Source: Entamoeba invadens IP1
Lineage: Eukaryota > Evosea > Mastigamoebida > Endamoebidae
Assembly (NCBI RefSeq): GCF_000330505.1
Contig: NW_004443520.1
Coordinates: 100,755 to 118,651 of the forward strand
Reading direction: 5' to 3'
DNA length: 17,897 nt
In this document: piece by piece, positions 1 through 8,177 of the stretch
How the letters are laid out: the number at the start of each line of letters is the position of its first letter
Position numbering within the stretch: the first letter of the stretch is position 1
Translations under genes and position numbers: made by a program
The notes under the pieces: generated by a model
The model's database searches: none
Told to the model about the DNA's origin: nothing
What the model saw: the letters and a program-made list of their open reading frames with translations, nothing else

Positions 1-420
1 CTTTTTGTCATGACGACACTGCTTTAAATATAACAAACACGTTTTTATCAGCGTATTGACCGAGTTCAACTGCCCAGTCAATGACATTATCATATTTGCA
101 GAGTCAATGATCTTCAAAGCGGTTTCTATTCTCTCTTCGAATAAAATAAGAGAACTGTCTAAATTCGTGTATAGATAATTTGAAAGGTTGTTATAGTCAT
201 AATAACTCTGTTTAATGTTGCTCATCAAAGTATTTTCTAATTCTTTCAATCTCGAAAGTGATTGATCAAGCTTCACAACAGAGACTTCTTTGCATTGTTC
301 TACGATGGACTTGATTTTTAAAAAATCAACACCATCAAAATTGATGTTTATTGCTCTTGAAAAAACATGCACTGGAAGTGAACTATGATTTTGAGTTGTC
401 GTTGATGTCGAGTTCGACAT
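1..420 (-). CDS. N-terminal part of coiled-coil protein, possibly COG complex subunit 2 (partial)
   Basis: An ATG at 420-418 opens a minus-strand frame of 140 codons with no stop before the window edge, so only the N-terminus is present. A polar Ser/Thr leader (MSNSTSTTTQNHSS) precedes a mostly helical region with heptad-like leucines. The part around FDGVDFLKIK, then SLSRLKELENTLMSNIKQ and DYNNLSNYL resembles in layout the N-terminal helical domain of COG2-type tethering factors: an FD.d.F start, an L..L..L helix, then a DY..F.NLS motif. COG2 belongs to the conserved oligomeric Golgi complex, which tethers retrograde vesicles. This assignment is an inference from pattern only; another CATCHR-family tether or an unrelated coiled coil is possible. 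Codon use and absence of stops make the frame itself secure. It is transcribed divergently from the acyltransferase gene. Confidence 0.75.
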   Translation of the reverse strand, partial: MSNSTSTTTQNHSSLPVHVFSRAININFDGVDFLKIKSIVEQCKEVSVVKLDQSLSRLKELENTLMSNIKQSYYDYNNLSNYLYTNLDSSLILFEERIETALKIIDSANMIMSLTGQLNSVNTLIKTCLLYLKQCRHDKK

Positions 421-997
421 AATATTGTTTGTTTTTTAATTTCTAGTTTTACAATTGTTCAAAAAAATCTCAGAAAAAAAAATAAAATGTTTAAAGTTTT
501 TATTTAAATGGTGTTTTTGATTTTTGCTTTTTGGATAAAATTATTTTAATTTGTAATGATATATGTCTTAAAATCGGGATCATTTAAACATATTATTAAT
601 AATGGTAAACAAAAATTAATTTTGTTTAATCGACAAAAATGCATAGAATGTTCTAATTTTTATTCAAATAAGACTAAAAGAACGACGTTGGCGACTGGGA
701 CAACGTTTTACAACTTACTCTAATTAATAATAATATATATAAATATGATACAATAAACCTTAAAGTCCAAGGCTTGTACACTTTTTTTAATTATATTAAA
801 TGTTTTGTAGTAATAATATAAGGAACTTGTTAATATCTAAATAGTAAATAAATTTATTATACAATAAATAATTTGACTACATTACTTATTATTATAATTA
901 AAACAGTGGGGTTCAATTTGAAATAAATATTGTTTAAAATCAATTCTCTCAATAGAAATATTTATTGAAAACCCCAATTCATCTTTGTTTGTTTAAA
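421..997. other. AT-rich divergent intergenic region
   Basis: About 580 bases separate two divergently oriented genes and should carry both promoters. No ORF of note is seen. Short A and T tracts dominate. Near the acyltransferase start there is a TGTTTAAAAT box at 931-940 that resembles the Entamoeba TATA-like element. The motif AACCCCA occurs reversed at 907-913 and forward at 970-976. Confidence 0.6.
931..940 (+). promoter_or_regulatory. TATA-like box of the acyltransferase gene
   Basis: TGTTTAAAAT lies about 58 bases before the ATG at 998. Entamoeba core promoters are known to carry a GTATTTAAA-type TATA variant close to a very short 5' UTR. The match is partial and the surrounding DNA is AT-rich, so this is a weak call. 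Confidence 0.3.
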
Positions 998-2560
998 ATG
1001 TCCCAGACAGCTGACTGTCCTCAACAAGACAAAACACCATCTAGTGACACATCTTTAACACATGAAAATAAAGACCAAAACGTTATTACTCAAAATAAAG
1101 AAGATTCATCTTTCGATACAAAAAACAAAGAACAAAAACAAGAAGAAAAACCAGTTGAAATTGACTTAAAAATTAAAGATATTTCACACAAAGAAAATTC
1201 AGTGACTCAATTAAACACCAAAAAGATTGTACAAGAACGAGAATTTTTTACAACTCTTTCACTTTTAAGAGCAATATCCGCGCACGCAGTTTTAAGTCAT
1301 CATCTCGACTATTTTTCGCATATTCCATTTTCTGCTCTATTTCCCTTTGGAAATTTAGCAGTTGAATTTTTCTTCATGTTGACTGGGTTTTTAATGGCGC
1401 ACTCGACTTTACATTACAGAGACTATGCTCCCATAGTAAAAATAGAAAACATATTAATGTACCCATTACATATTCTTTACTTAAAACTAATTCGGTCATA
1501 TTACAAGATACGAATTCATGTATTTAAGTGCAATGAATATAAAGTCTTTGAAAATCAGATAATAAGTGAAGCCAGGGCGAATGCCCACAATAAGGCAAAT
1601 AACGACCTTCCCATCTTCAATCCCTTCAATTTTCTATTAAAACGGTTTATACGACTTGTCCCAATGCAAGTATTTGGCGGCATAATAGTAGCTGCAATGT
1701 TCATATCCGTGCGCACCAAATACAATTATAACGAATTTATAAAATTCACTATTATGGGGTGTTTGTGCATACCAAATGTTAAAGCAAATGGCTCCCGATT
1801 TTTCCCAATTAATGCGCCGGAGTGGACTTTAATACACGAGCATGTTATTGGATTTTTATATGCCTTTTTTATACGATATTTTAACATGGTTGTGATCATT
1901 GGTATTACAGTCTATTTGGCTGTAATGAGAGTGTTATTACTCGACTCTGACTACAAAACCGAATCCTGCAAACACATTGATTGGAACCCAATCGTATTCT
2001 TATTCAAAAACTCTCAAAAGAAGTGTGTGGAGTACACTGAGATGTATCGAGTACTCTATGGATTCTTTGTTGGTCTGACTGTCGAGTATTTTGTACGTAA
2101 AGTTTCTGAATGGTATCAAAAAGTTTATAAAAAGAAGGCCGAAATACCATTTGGAGGAGTCTTCGCAGTCTTCTTGTTGTGCGTTGCGTATGGATTTAGA
2201 AAGAGTTGGGCGAACAATATAAATTCGAATTATTATTATACTATAGCACTTATTTTACTTTTGCCTTTTTCTTTGGTGTTTGGGGTGATGAGTAATTTGA
2301 AAAGTAAAATTGTTATAAAAATTGCTAATGCGTTTGGGGATGTTTCATATGCACTTTATTTGACACATTGGGGAAATGTTACGAAATTTATGTTTTGGAC
2401 GAATACAAAAAATATTACACAGAATATACTTCAGTCGCAAATAATGACAAATGTTATACAATGCTATCTGACGGCTTTTGGTGCTCTTAAGTTTTTCGAT
2501 GAACCAATTAGAAATTTGTTGAATAATATACTATTCAGAAATAAAAAGAAAACTAAATGA
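998..2560 (+). CDS. Acyltransferase family 3 multi-pass membrane protein
   Basis: This 520-residue protein looks like an acyltransferase-3 (PF01757) integral membrane enzyme, a family that moves acyl groups onto sugars or lipids. The frame is open from 965, but that upstream codon is TTG; the first ATG, at 998, is the plausible eukaryotic start. Residues 1-80 are a charged, low-complexity cytosolic leader rich in K, E, Q and D. Family marks follow: LRAISAHAVLSHH (about 90-102, with the usual Arg and His of the first membrane helix), FFFMLTGFLMA (about 124-134), KRFIRLVP (about 214-221), PEWTLIHE (about 274-280) and YALYLTHW (about 450-457). Several hydrophobic helices lie between, and the protein ends in a basic tail (FRNKKKTK). 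It is longer than bacterial members because of the leader and a hydrophilic insert at about 150-205. The substrate cannot be read from the sequence. The gene appears intact and intronless. Confidence 0.85.
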   Translation: MSQTADCPQQDKTPSSDTSLTHENKDQNVITQNKEDSSFDTKNKEQKQEEKPVEIDLKIKDISHKENSVTQLNTKKIVQEREFFTTLSLLRAISAHAVLSHHLDYFSHIPFSALFPFGNLAVEFFFMLTGFLMAHSTLHYRDYAPIVKIENILMYPLHILYLKLIRSYYKIRIHVFKCNEYKVFENQIISEARANAHNKANNDLPIFNPFNFLLKRFIRLVPMQVFGGIIVAAMFISVRTKYNYNEFIKFTIMGCLCIPNVKANGSRFFPINAPEWTLIHEHVIGFLYAFFIRYFNMVVIIGITVYLAVMRVLLLDSDYKTESCKHIDWNPIVFLFKNSQKKCVEYTEMYRVLYGFFVGLTVEYFVRKVSEWYQKVYKKKAEIPFGGVFAVFLLCVAYGFRKSWANNINSNYYYTIALILLLPFSLVFGVMSNLKSKIVIKIANAFGDVSYALYLTHWGNVTKFMFWTNTKNITQNILQSQIMTNVIQCYLTAFGALKFFDEPIRNLLNNILFRNKKKTK

Positions 2561-3544
2561 ATAATTATTATATTGATGTTTTATTTGAAAATTTTTAAAG
2601 TATTGTATCGTGTTAATTATTCTAAATATTTTTTAGTTGTTGTTTATGAATCTATTGATGTAAAATGCTACATTTTTAAGTTTTTAATTGTTGAATTGTG
2701 TTGTATCGACTAAATAATATAATCGACCCCCAAAAATTGTTAAATTCATTTTGGTTATGTTTTATGTTTGCAAATGTTTTTCAATTCAAATTACTTGAAA
2801 ACCTTAAGTTGTGACAACTGTTTTTGTAATAAAATAAAAGTAACACAAGGACAACAACAGTCACCTATTTACGAAGTAGAAACGTCAGTTTTATTGATGT
2901 GAATTATAAAATTATTGAACAAAAATTTAATTTAAATTCCATTGTTTGGTTTTAACTTATAATAATAAATATTATATATTACTATAATTTATAATAAACA
3001 AAACTTTTTTAATTATCTCTAATTATTTTTATTAATATAGTATGGTTAATATTTTAAAAAATAAAATACAATATGATATTATAAATATACTATACTATTA
3101 TAATATCTAGTTATCTTATATTTTTATATTTTGAAACTTTTAACAAATAATTTATTAACGAGTTTATTTTTTCCAAACCCAAATTGAAATACTAGATTTT
3201 ATAATAAATTATATTATACAATACCTTTAAAAAACAATAGTTTTGAAAACGAAAAAAATGTTAATTTTTTTTATTAAACAACATTATGTAAACAATTTAC
3301 TAAAGATATAATAATTTAGAAAAAATACTAATATATTAATAAAAAAAGCTATAAAAATATTATATTAGTTAATCGTAATAAACAACAAAGAAAATAACCA
3401 ACTGTACGTAATCGAACCCAAAAGTGCGTGTTACCCCGATTCATTTTAATAAATTAATAATAAAAAAACAAAACATGCAATTTTGGGAAATAGAGTGGAA
3501 CCCCATTTTTTTCTTTTGATATGCACACAAACTGAAATCATTAA
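2561..3544. other. AT-rich intergenic region
   Basis: Almost 1 kb of very AT-rich DNA with no credible ORF or RNA gene. It must hold the 3' end of the acyltransferase transcript and the promoter of the downstream GTPase. The only motif noted is GGAACCCCA at 3497-3505, about 40 bases before the GTPase ATG. Confidence 0.6.
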
Positions 3545-3812
3545 ATGAGTCTCCAACAAAAGATCGACGACATTGAATTTGAGTTGTCGCGGACACAAAT
3601 TAACAAAGCAACAATGCACCACATTTGTATGTTGCGCGCAAAGATGGCGAAGTACCGAAAAGAACTTTTAACGCCGGATAAAAAAGGGCCTGCCGGGGAG
3701 GGTTTCGATGTTGCCAAATTTGGAGACGCGCGTGTCGGGATGGTAGGGTTTCCTTCTGTCGGTAAGTCGACATTACTCACTAAGATGACGGACACTGGTT
3801 TGTATCTGTTAA

Positions 3813-3858
<46 letters not shown>

Positions 3859-5271
3859 TACTTACATTCAAACAAATTTTACGAGACATTTCACAGAGTC
3901 ATTTAACATCGTTGAATATCATCTTAACTATTTCATATATATTCTACATTTATTTCGAATTTAAATAAAATTGTGTCATATTCAACAGAGTGACTGTGTG
4001 TTGATTACATTTGTGAATATAACCAATATGAATATAAGTCTTGAGAAGAAGAAGATTATCATCTTTTTTATATTTACATATTACTTTGAAATTAATCTTA
4101 GTTAATACTTTTTATAATAAATTTATTATAATAATCTATACTTATTTATTCATTATCTTCTTTTATTCGTTATTAATTTTATACTATAAATATATACTAT
4201 ATATGTATTTATCCACAAAAAATGTAAATATTTTTCTAATAAATTTATAATAAATTAAACTATTAATTAACGCCTTTTATTTCTATGAGTTATATTAATT
4301 TTACTACAATTTACTATAATTTACTATACTATAAAATACACTCTCTACTAAAATGTATTATAATATTATACAATCTTTTACCTACTATATTAAATTATAT
4401 TTAAACTATAAATTAATCCAAAGAGTCTAAAGCCGCTGCATATGAATTTACAACGTTAACGTGTATTCCAGGTGTTTTAAATTACAATGGATCGAAAGTC
4501 CAGTTACTTGATCTTCCCGGTATTATTGAAGGAGCCAAAGATGGGAAAGGGCGAGGACGACAAGTCATCTCTGTAGCGCGTACGTGTGATTGTATAATGC
4601 TTTTAATTGATGGGACGAAGTCACTTGACTTAAAGGAGAAGATTGAATATGAGTTAGAGGGCTTTGGGATTCGATTGAATAAACGGCCACCGAAGATCAA
4701 AATAGTGAAGAAGACTGCGGGGTCGGTGTCATTTACTCCATCGATTCCACAGACATATTTGACACAAGAGAACGTCCGATTGACATTAAAAGAGTACAAA
4801 ATATTGAACGCGGACGTTTACTGCGACTGCGACGCGTCAGTTCAAGACTTGATTGATGCTATTGACCAGAGTTGTAAGTACATTCCATGCATTTATGTGG
4901 TGAATAAGATCGACCAAATGAATAAAGAAGACGTAGACAGACTGAAAACAGTACCGTACTTTGCGTGTATCTCTGCGATGACTGAAGAAGGTATAGACGC
5001 ACTCAGAAAACAAATCTGGGAACAACTCAATCTAATTCGAGTGTATACAAAGGTCCCGGGAGAATTTCCGGACTTTAAAGACGCTATTGTACTCCCAGCA
5101 AAGAAGGCAACGGTGGAAAATATTTGCTTCAAAATACATAAGCAACTGGCAGGACAAATGAAATACGCGTTGGTGTGGGGAACTAGTGTAGCGAGATCAC
5201 CACAGAGAGTCGGAAAGGAACATAAACTGGACGACGAGGATGTTTTACAAATCATTAAAGGAGGGAAGTGA
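3545..5271 (+). CDS. DRG1: DRG/Rbg1-type translation-associated GTPase (two exons)
   Basis: Exon 1 is 3545-3797 and exon 2 is 4424-5271, giving a 366-residue protein, essentially the length of DRG1/Rbg1. These GTPases work with DFRP partners on ribosomes during translation. An N-terminal helical region (1-60) precedes G1 GFPSVGKST (68-76), the switch region [11 protein letters not shown] (91-101), G3 DLPG (114-117) followed by the family signature [14 protein letters not shown], and G4 NKID (245-248). A C-terminal TGS domain (about 290-366) contains [18 protein letters not shown] and ends IIKGGK. The N-terminal frame shuts soon after 3797 and the rest resumes 626 bp later without loss of any conserved residue. 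Codon 85 is split G|AG. No disruption is seen, so the gene is likely functional. Confidence 0.95.
3798..4423 (+). other. Spliceosomal intron, 626 bp
   Basis: The donor is G|GTTTGT, the strong Entamoeba 5' splice consensus. The acceptor is CCAAAG|AG, the only AG that keeps the GTPase frame and gives the alignment [12 protein letters not shown]. Entamoeba introns are usually around 50-100 bases and end in TAG, so both the length and the AAG end are odd. The intron is extremely AT-rich and includes a long ATT microsatellite. An ORF at 4041-4250 inside it is low-complexity and not believed. Confidence 0.9.
3814..3858 (+). repeat. (ATT)15 microsatellite inside the intron
   Basis: Fifteen uninterrupted ATT units begin 16 bases after the splice donor. 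Such a tract is prone to length change and would be a polymorphic marker. Confidence 0.95.
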
Positions 5272-5388
5272 TATTTTTTTGAGAGTTGTGTTGATATAAA
5301 TAGGTTTGAAGATATAAATAAGTGGATGTAATTAATTAATATTATTATTTATTATTTAAAAAATTATCTATATATATCTTTGTTATTA

Positions 5389-5601
5389 CAGATCGAGTAT
5401 TTACAGGGTGCCAGAAACTTATTAAGTGCCAGAATTATTTTAAGAAATGAAATGAGTTTGGCACCCATTTCCATATCAATTATCATCAAGAAAAAAAAAT
5501 AAATAAAAAATAAAAAAATAAAACCCGAATTTTTACTACAATAAATCCTCTAATTTATTGGCACCCATTAAGTTTCTGGCACCCATTAAATACTCTATCT
5601 G
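5389..5601. mobile_element. MITE-like element with 42-bp terminal inverted repeats
   Basis: Bases 5389-5430 match the reverse complement of 5560-5601 at about 36 of 42 positions. Both ends start CAGAT and include GAGTATTTA and GGGTGCCAGAAACTTA. The right arm also carries TGGCACCCATTAA as a direct duplication. The interior is A-rich without an ORF. TA flanks the left end (5387-5388) and AA the right end, which fits a decayed TA target duplication as made by Tc1/mariner-type transposases. The family assignment is inference. Confidence 0.75.
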
Positions 5602-5603
5602 AA

Positions 5604-5820
5604 CAGTCAAAGGCGTCTATTTGTCATAATTATAATTGTCGAACTTGCTTAATTGTCGCACAACTGGCCAATCATTTGGTGTACGACAATTAATTATTTT
5701 GTTCTCGAATCTGTAACTTTCGTTGAATTAAAAACTAAATTATTTATAAAAATAAATTTTGATATTAAAATAAATTTCTTCAAAATTCACTCATTTACGA
5801 CAAATAGACGCTTTTGACTG
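5604..5820. mobile_element. Second MITE-like element, Tc1/mariner-style CAGTC ends
   Basis: CAGTCAAAGGCGTCTATTTG at 5604-5623 matches the reverse complement of the right end (5799-5820) with one mismatch over about 22 bases. The element is 217 bp and has no ORF. TA follows the right end (5821-5822). The left flank AA (5602-5603) is also the right flank of the preceding element, so the two lie back to back around one shared dinucleotide. Confidence 0.75.
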
Positions 5821-5831
5821 TATTTAATGTT

Positions 5832-6593
5832 TTCATTTTTACAACACTTTAATGATTACTTTTTTTTAGCATTTTTTTTAAAAGTACTCGATTTTTTCAT
5901 TGGTTTTCATTGTTGGGATGTATTCTTTCGAAAATTAGTGATGCGAGCAAACATGTTTATAAAAAGGCACAATCAATTATTACAGTTTTAGGAGATCAAA
6001 AAGCCCAAATTTTTCCTTCAGCCCAACAAGATTTTTAATTTGCATTTTCTGTTATGATCGAAAAGTTGTTCTTCTTGTAATTTTTGTTGTTACTCAACTT
6101 TCTGATTTGTAAAAGACCATTCATTGTGGTAAAATTAAACGAAGAAAAGTTTCGCCATTTGTACTTTGTATCATGCAATTAGTTGAACCTAACCCATTTG
6201 AAACACTCCTTCCAAAGTGCTTTTCAGAACTCGTCGACTTACAACATACATTTGCAGAATGTCAAATACACAATTCACATTCAATAAAATCCTCGCATTC
6301 ATTCAAGAAATGCCGAAAAACACCTCGAGTCAGGGAAACTGAGTGATACGGAGCATTGAAAAGAAGGCTCATAAAGACGCACTCAAACAGTCTGTTTGTG
6401 CACCGTTTCACCCACTTTCCAAGTCCTCCCTCGACACGGATCACCCTGTCCCCCCGCAAGTGGGAAATCACATCCGCGTCCACACAGTATGGACAAGGAA
6501 AGTGGGTGACATGGAAACTCACAAACAGTGGCTGAAAAGTGGACTCTCTTCAAAAACACTAGCGGCAAATATTTTATTTTGATAAACGGGTGG
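5832..6593 (+). repeat. Copy 1 of a 762-764 bp dispersed repeat
   Basis: This stretch is nearly identical (over 90% by eye) to the reverse complement of 14917-15680. Homology begins at TTCATTTTTACAACAC and stops after AAACGGGTG. The core at about 6260-6590 is far more GC-rich than its surroundings and has several overlapping open frames on both strands, including one of 86 codons on the minus strand (6262-6522) with a CPYC pair. No frame has a convincing ATG start and the frames diverge by indels elsewhere, so I treat it as non-coding or decayed repeat DNA. It could be a transposon fragment or a SINE-like element; no target duplication is visible. Confidence 0.85.
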
Positions 6594-6889
6594 TAATGGT
6601 CAATGTAAGTCCCGTTACCAGACTGACTTTATGAAAAAAAAATGGAGGGATGAGACGGAGGAGCATCCCATAAATATAATTAACCAAATAATAAATTAAT
6701 ATTTGGTCGAAAATTATTGTTGTTGACCCGATAATTATTTATCGGGTTTTAAAGTGCTTGTATAAATTAATTTTTATTGTTTGATAAAATTGTAAATAAT
6801 TATTATTATTAATGTTAATATAATTATTAATAATTTTACAATTATAATTATAGTATTATTATTAAGATATATAACTAAAAATAAATATC
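6594..6889. other. AT-rich spacer with small hairpins
   Basis: No gene is seen. A 9-bp stem with a 4-base loop (ACCCGATAA / TTATCGGGT) lies at 6726-6747 and is followed by TTT. A weaker stem ACCAAATA/TATTTGGT precedes it near 6683-6706. Their role is unknown. Confidence 0.5.
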
Positions 6890-6900
6890 AACCCCATAAT
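6890..6900 (+). promoter_or_regulatory. Upstream element of the U3 gene (AACCCCATAAT)
   Basis: AACCCCATAAT ends about 50 bases before the predicted U3 start. The same 11 bases occur in the same relative position before the candidate RNA gene on the minus strand at 9201-9379. This repetition suggests a snRNA-type upstream sequence element. Function is inferred. Confidence 0.5.
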
Positions 6901-6916
6901 TTATAATAATTGCAAC

Positions 6917-6925
6917 TTATATATT
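6917..6925 (+). promoter_or_regulatory. TATA-like box of the U3 gene
   Basis: TTATATATT lies 26-34 bases upstream of the predicted RNA start, the spacing expected for a snRNA-type TATA box. Confidence 0.45.
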
Positions 6926-6950
6926 GATGAGGCAATTAAAAAACATAATC

Positions 6951-7143
6951 AGACCGTACGACTAGGATCATTCTTAGAGTATGTCACTTTCTATGTAACA
7001 AATAGAATTCACAAAATAGGATGAAGACTTTCATCACTTCAGTACCAAAGGGAGATACGCAGCAATGCACGATGAACTGCTTGTTGAGGGGTTGAGTGCG
7101 TGCACAACACTCTGAGATGAGAGGCACTGAAGTCTGTCTGACT
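6951..7143 (+). ncRNA. U3: U3 small nucleolar RNA
   Basis: U3 is the box C/D snoRNA that base-pairs with pre-rRNA to direct early 18S processing in the SSU processome. The 5' end AGACCGTACGACTAGGATCA is followed by box A, GGATCATTCTTAGAG at 6965-6979, very close to the universal U3 sequence GGATCATTTCTATAG. A short hairpin (GATGAA/TTCATC near 7021) follows. The 3' domain is closed by ACTTCAGT (near 7037) pairing with ACTGAAGT (near 7127). Box C-like GATGA motifs occur in this domain, and box D GTCTGA sits at 7136-7141, a few bases from the 3' end as in other U3 RNAs. Length of about 193 nt is near that of animal U3. ATTTTTT begins one base past the predicted end and could terminate RNA polymerase III. 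The exact 5' end is inferred. Confidence 0.85.
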
Positions 7144-7144
7144 A

Positions 7145-7150
7145 TTTTTT
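7145..7150 (+). terminator. T-run after U3
   Basis: Six T residues lie directly after the U3 3' end, matching a polymerase III stop signal. T-runs are common in this genome, so this supports rather than proves polymerase III transcription. Confidence 0.45.
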
Positions 7151-7249
7151 GTTTATTTCAATTATTACATTATTTTAGTTTATAATATTATTAAAGAAAT
7201 TAAAGTTGTTAAAATAAAACAACAATAACACAATCAAATTGAAAGACAA

Positions 7250-7495
7250 TCAGATGAGAGCAAATTGCGAGCGTACTTCAACATGTGTTGGATTCTTACC
7301 TTTTGGTTTCTTGTTCTTGAGATTTTGATAAGCCCACCGTTTCTGTTTCTTATCGTCTTGCTTGTTCAGTGTGATGTATGTGACTGTTTTGACTGCCTTC
7401 TTTTGAAAAGGCGTGTTGTGTTTTGTTTCAACATTTCTATACATTTCCAAGTGAAACACCATGTTTGCCGATGACTGTTTTGACATCAGTTTCAT
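7250..7495 (-). CDS. Small basic hypothetical protein (81 aa)
   Basis: An ATG at 7495-7493 opens 81 codons ending in TGA at 7252-7250. The product is strongly basic, with KQDDKKQKRWAYQNLKNKKP in its C-terminal half and no signal peptide or membrane helix. The region is more GC-rich than its flanks and uses codons like those of the GTPase gene, which suggests real or recently real coding sequence. I do not recognise the family. It could be an exon or fragment of a larger gene: a GTAAG lies in the C-terminal part, but no partner exon is evident. It converges on the U3 gene. Confidence 0.4.
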   Translation of the reverse strand: MKLMSKQSSANMVFHLEMYRNVETKHNTPFQKKAVKTVTYITLNKQDDKKQKRWAYQNLKNKKPKGKNPTHVEVRSQFALI

Positions 7496-7527
7496 TATAT
7501 ACACGTGACACGTCAACACAATTCATT

Positions 7528-7561
7528 TGTCAAGACTCAATTCAAACTTTGAGTCTTGACA
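7528..7561. repeat. 13-bp perfect inverted repeat
   Basis: TGTCAAGACTCAA (7528-7540) and TTGAGTCTTGACA (7549-7561) are perfect reverse complements around an 8-base loop. It lies just upstream of the small minus-strand ORF and might be an operator-like site or an RNA hairpin. Confidence 0.85.
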
Positions 7562-7635
7562 CTTTGATAAATACAAAAATACTATTGGAAAATTTTTTTT
7601 TATTTTAAAAGTGTTGTGAAGAAATAAATTTCGTT

Positions 7636-8018
7636 AAAGCAGGAATAAATATGTTATCATACCATCTTTAGTTTTTTTCTCAAGAACTTCAGATTTGCTA
7701 AGCTCCTTTTACAAGTTTTTGGTCGTCGAAAAAAAATGATCAAAAAATGAATTAAAAAAAATATTTTCATTACAATCGGTTGTTATATATTGCATCTAAT
7801 TTGAAGAATTTGGAGTTTGTTTGCTCATCATCAACTGTGTCCAATTTTGGCGCACTTGCCCAAAATTCTGCACATTCAAAAGAGTCGAAAATGACAAGAA
7901 CTTTTTATTGTGTTTAATTGTTCTTAATATTCAAACAACATTTGTTGAAAATATAACTGGCTTACAGACAGACGTTTTGTCTATAAAAAATATTTACACG
8001 GATATATTTATTGTATAA
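7636..8018 (+). pseudogene. Possible decayed coding sequence (weak)
   Basis: Pieces such as ASNLKNLEFVCSSSTVSNFG (about 7793-7852) and CTFKRVENDKNFLLCLIVLN (about 7872-7931, another frame) read like a leucine-rich protein broken by at least one frameshift. The region is less AT-biased than true spacer here. A relic of an Entamoeba leucine-rich-repeat family gene is possible, but no diagnostic motif is present. Confidence 0.22.
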
Positions 8019-8177
8019 ATTCAATTTTATTGACTCTTGTCATATTTGCAATGAAAACGTGTTAAAACTGTGTTAACCCATGTTCAAATGTCTTGTTATA
8101 TAGTAATCAATTTGTTTATTATTTTCAAAAAAGGTATCTAAAATCACAAAGTTGTGGGAGAAAAATAAGATATTTGT

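Noticed and set aside
965..997. N-terminal extension of the acyltransferase starting at a TTG codon
   Set aside because: Nuclear eukaryotic genes start at ATG; the first ATG is at 998 and the extra 11 residues are not family sequence.
4041..4250. 69-codon plus-strand ORF
   Set aside because: Lies wholly within the GTPase intron and is low-complexity I/L/Y/F-rich, as expected of AT-rich non-coding DNA.
4482..5255. Minus-strand ORFs opposite the GTPase
   Set aside because: They are antisense shadows of GTPase exon 2, whose sense frame is strongly conserved.
6262..6582. Three overlapping ORFs on both strands in repeat copy 1
   Set aside because: No convincing ATG starts, mostly non-synonymous differences from copy 2 and indels nearby; kept only as repeat DNA.
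6726..6747. Hairpin followed by T residues resembling a bacterial terminator
   Set aside because: The genome is eukaryotic, no gene ends there, and such stems arise easily in this DNA.
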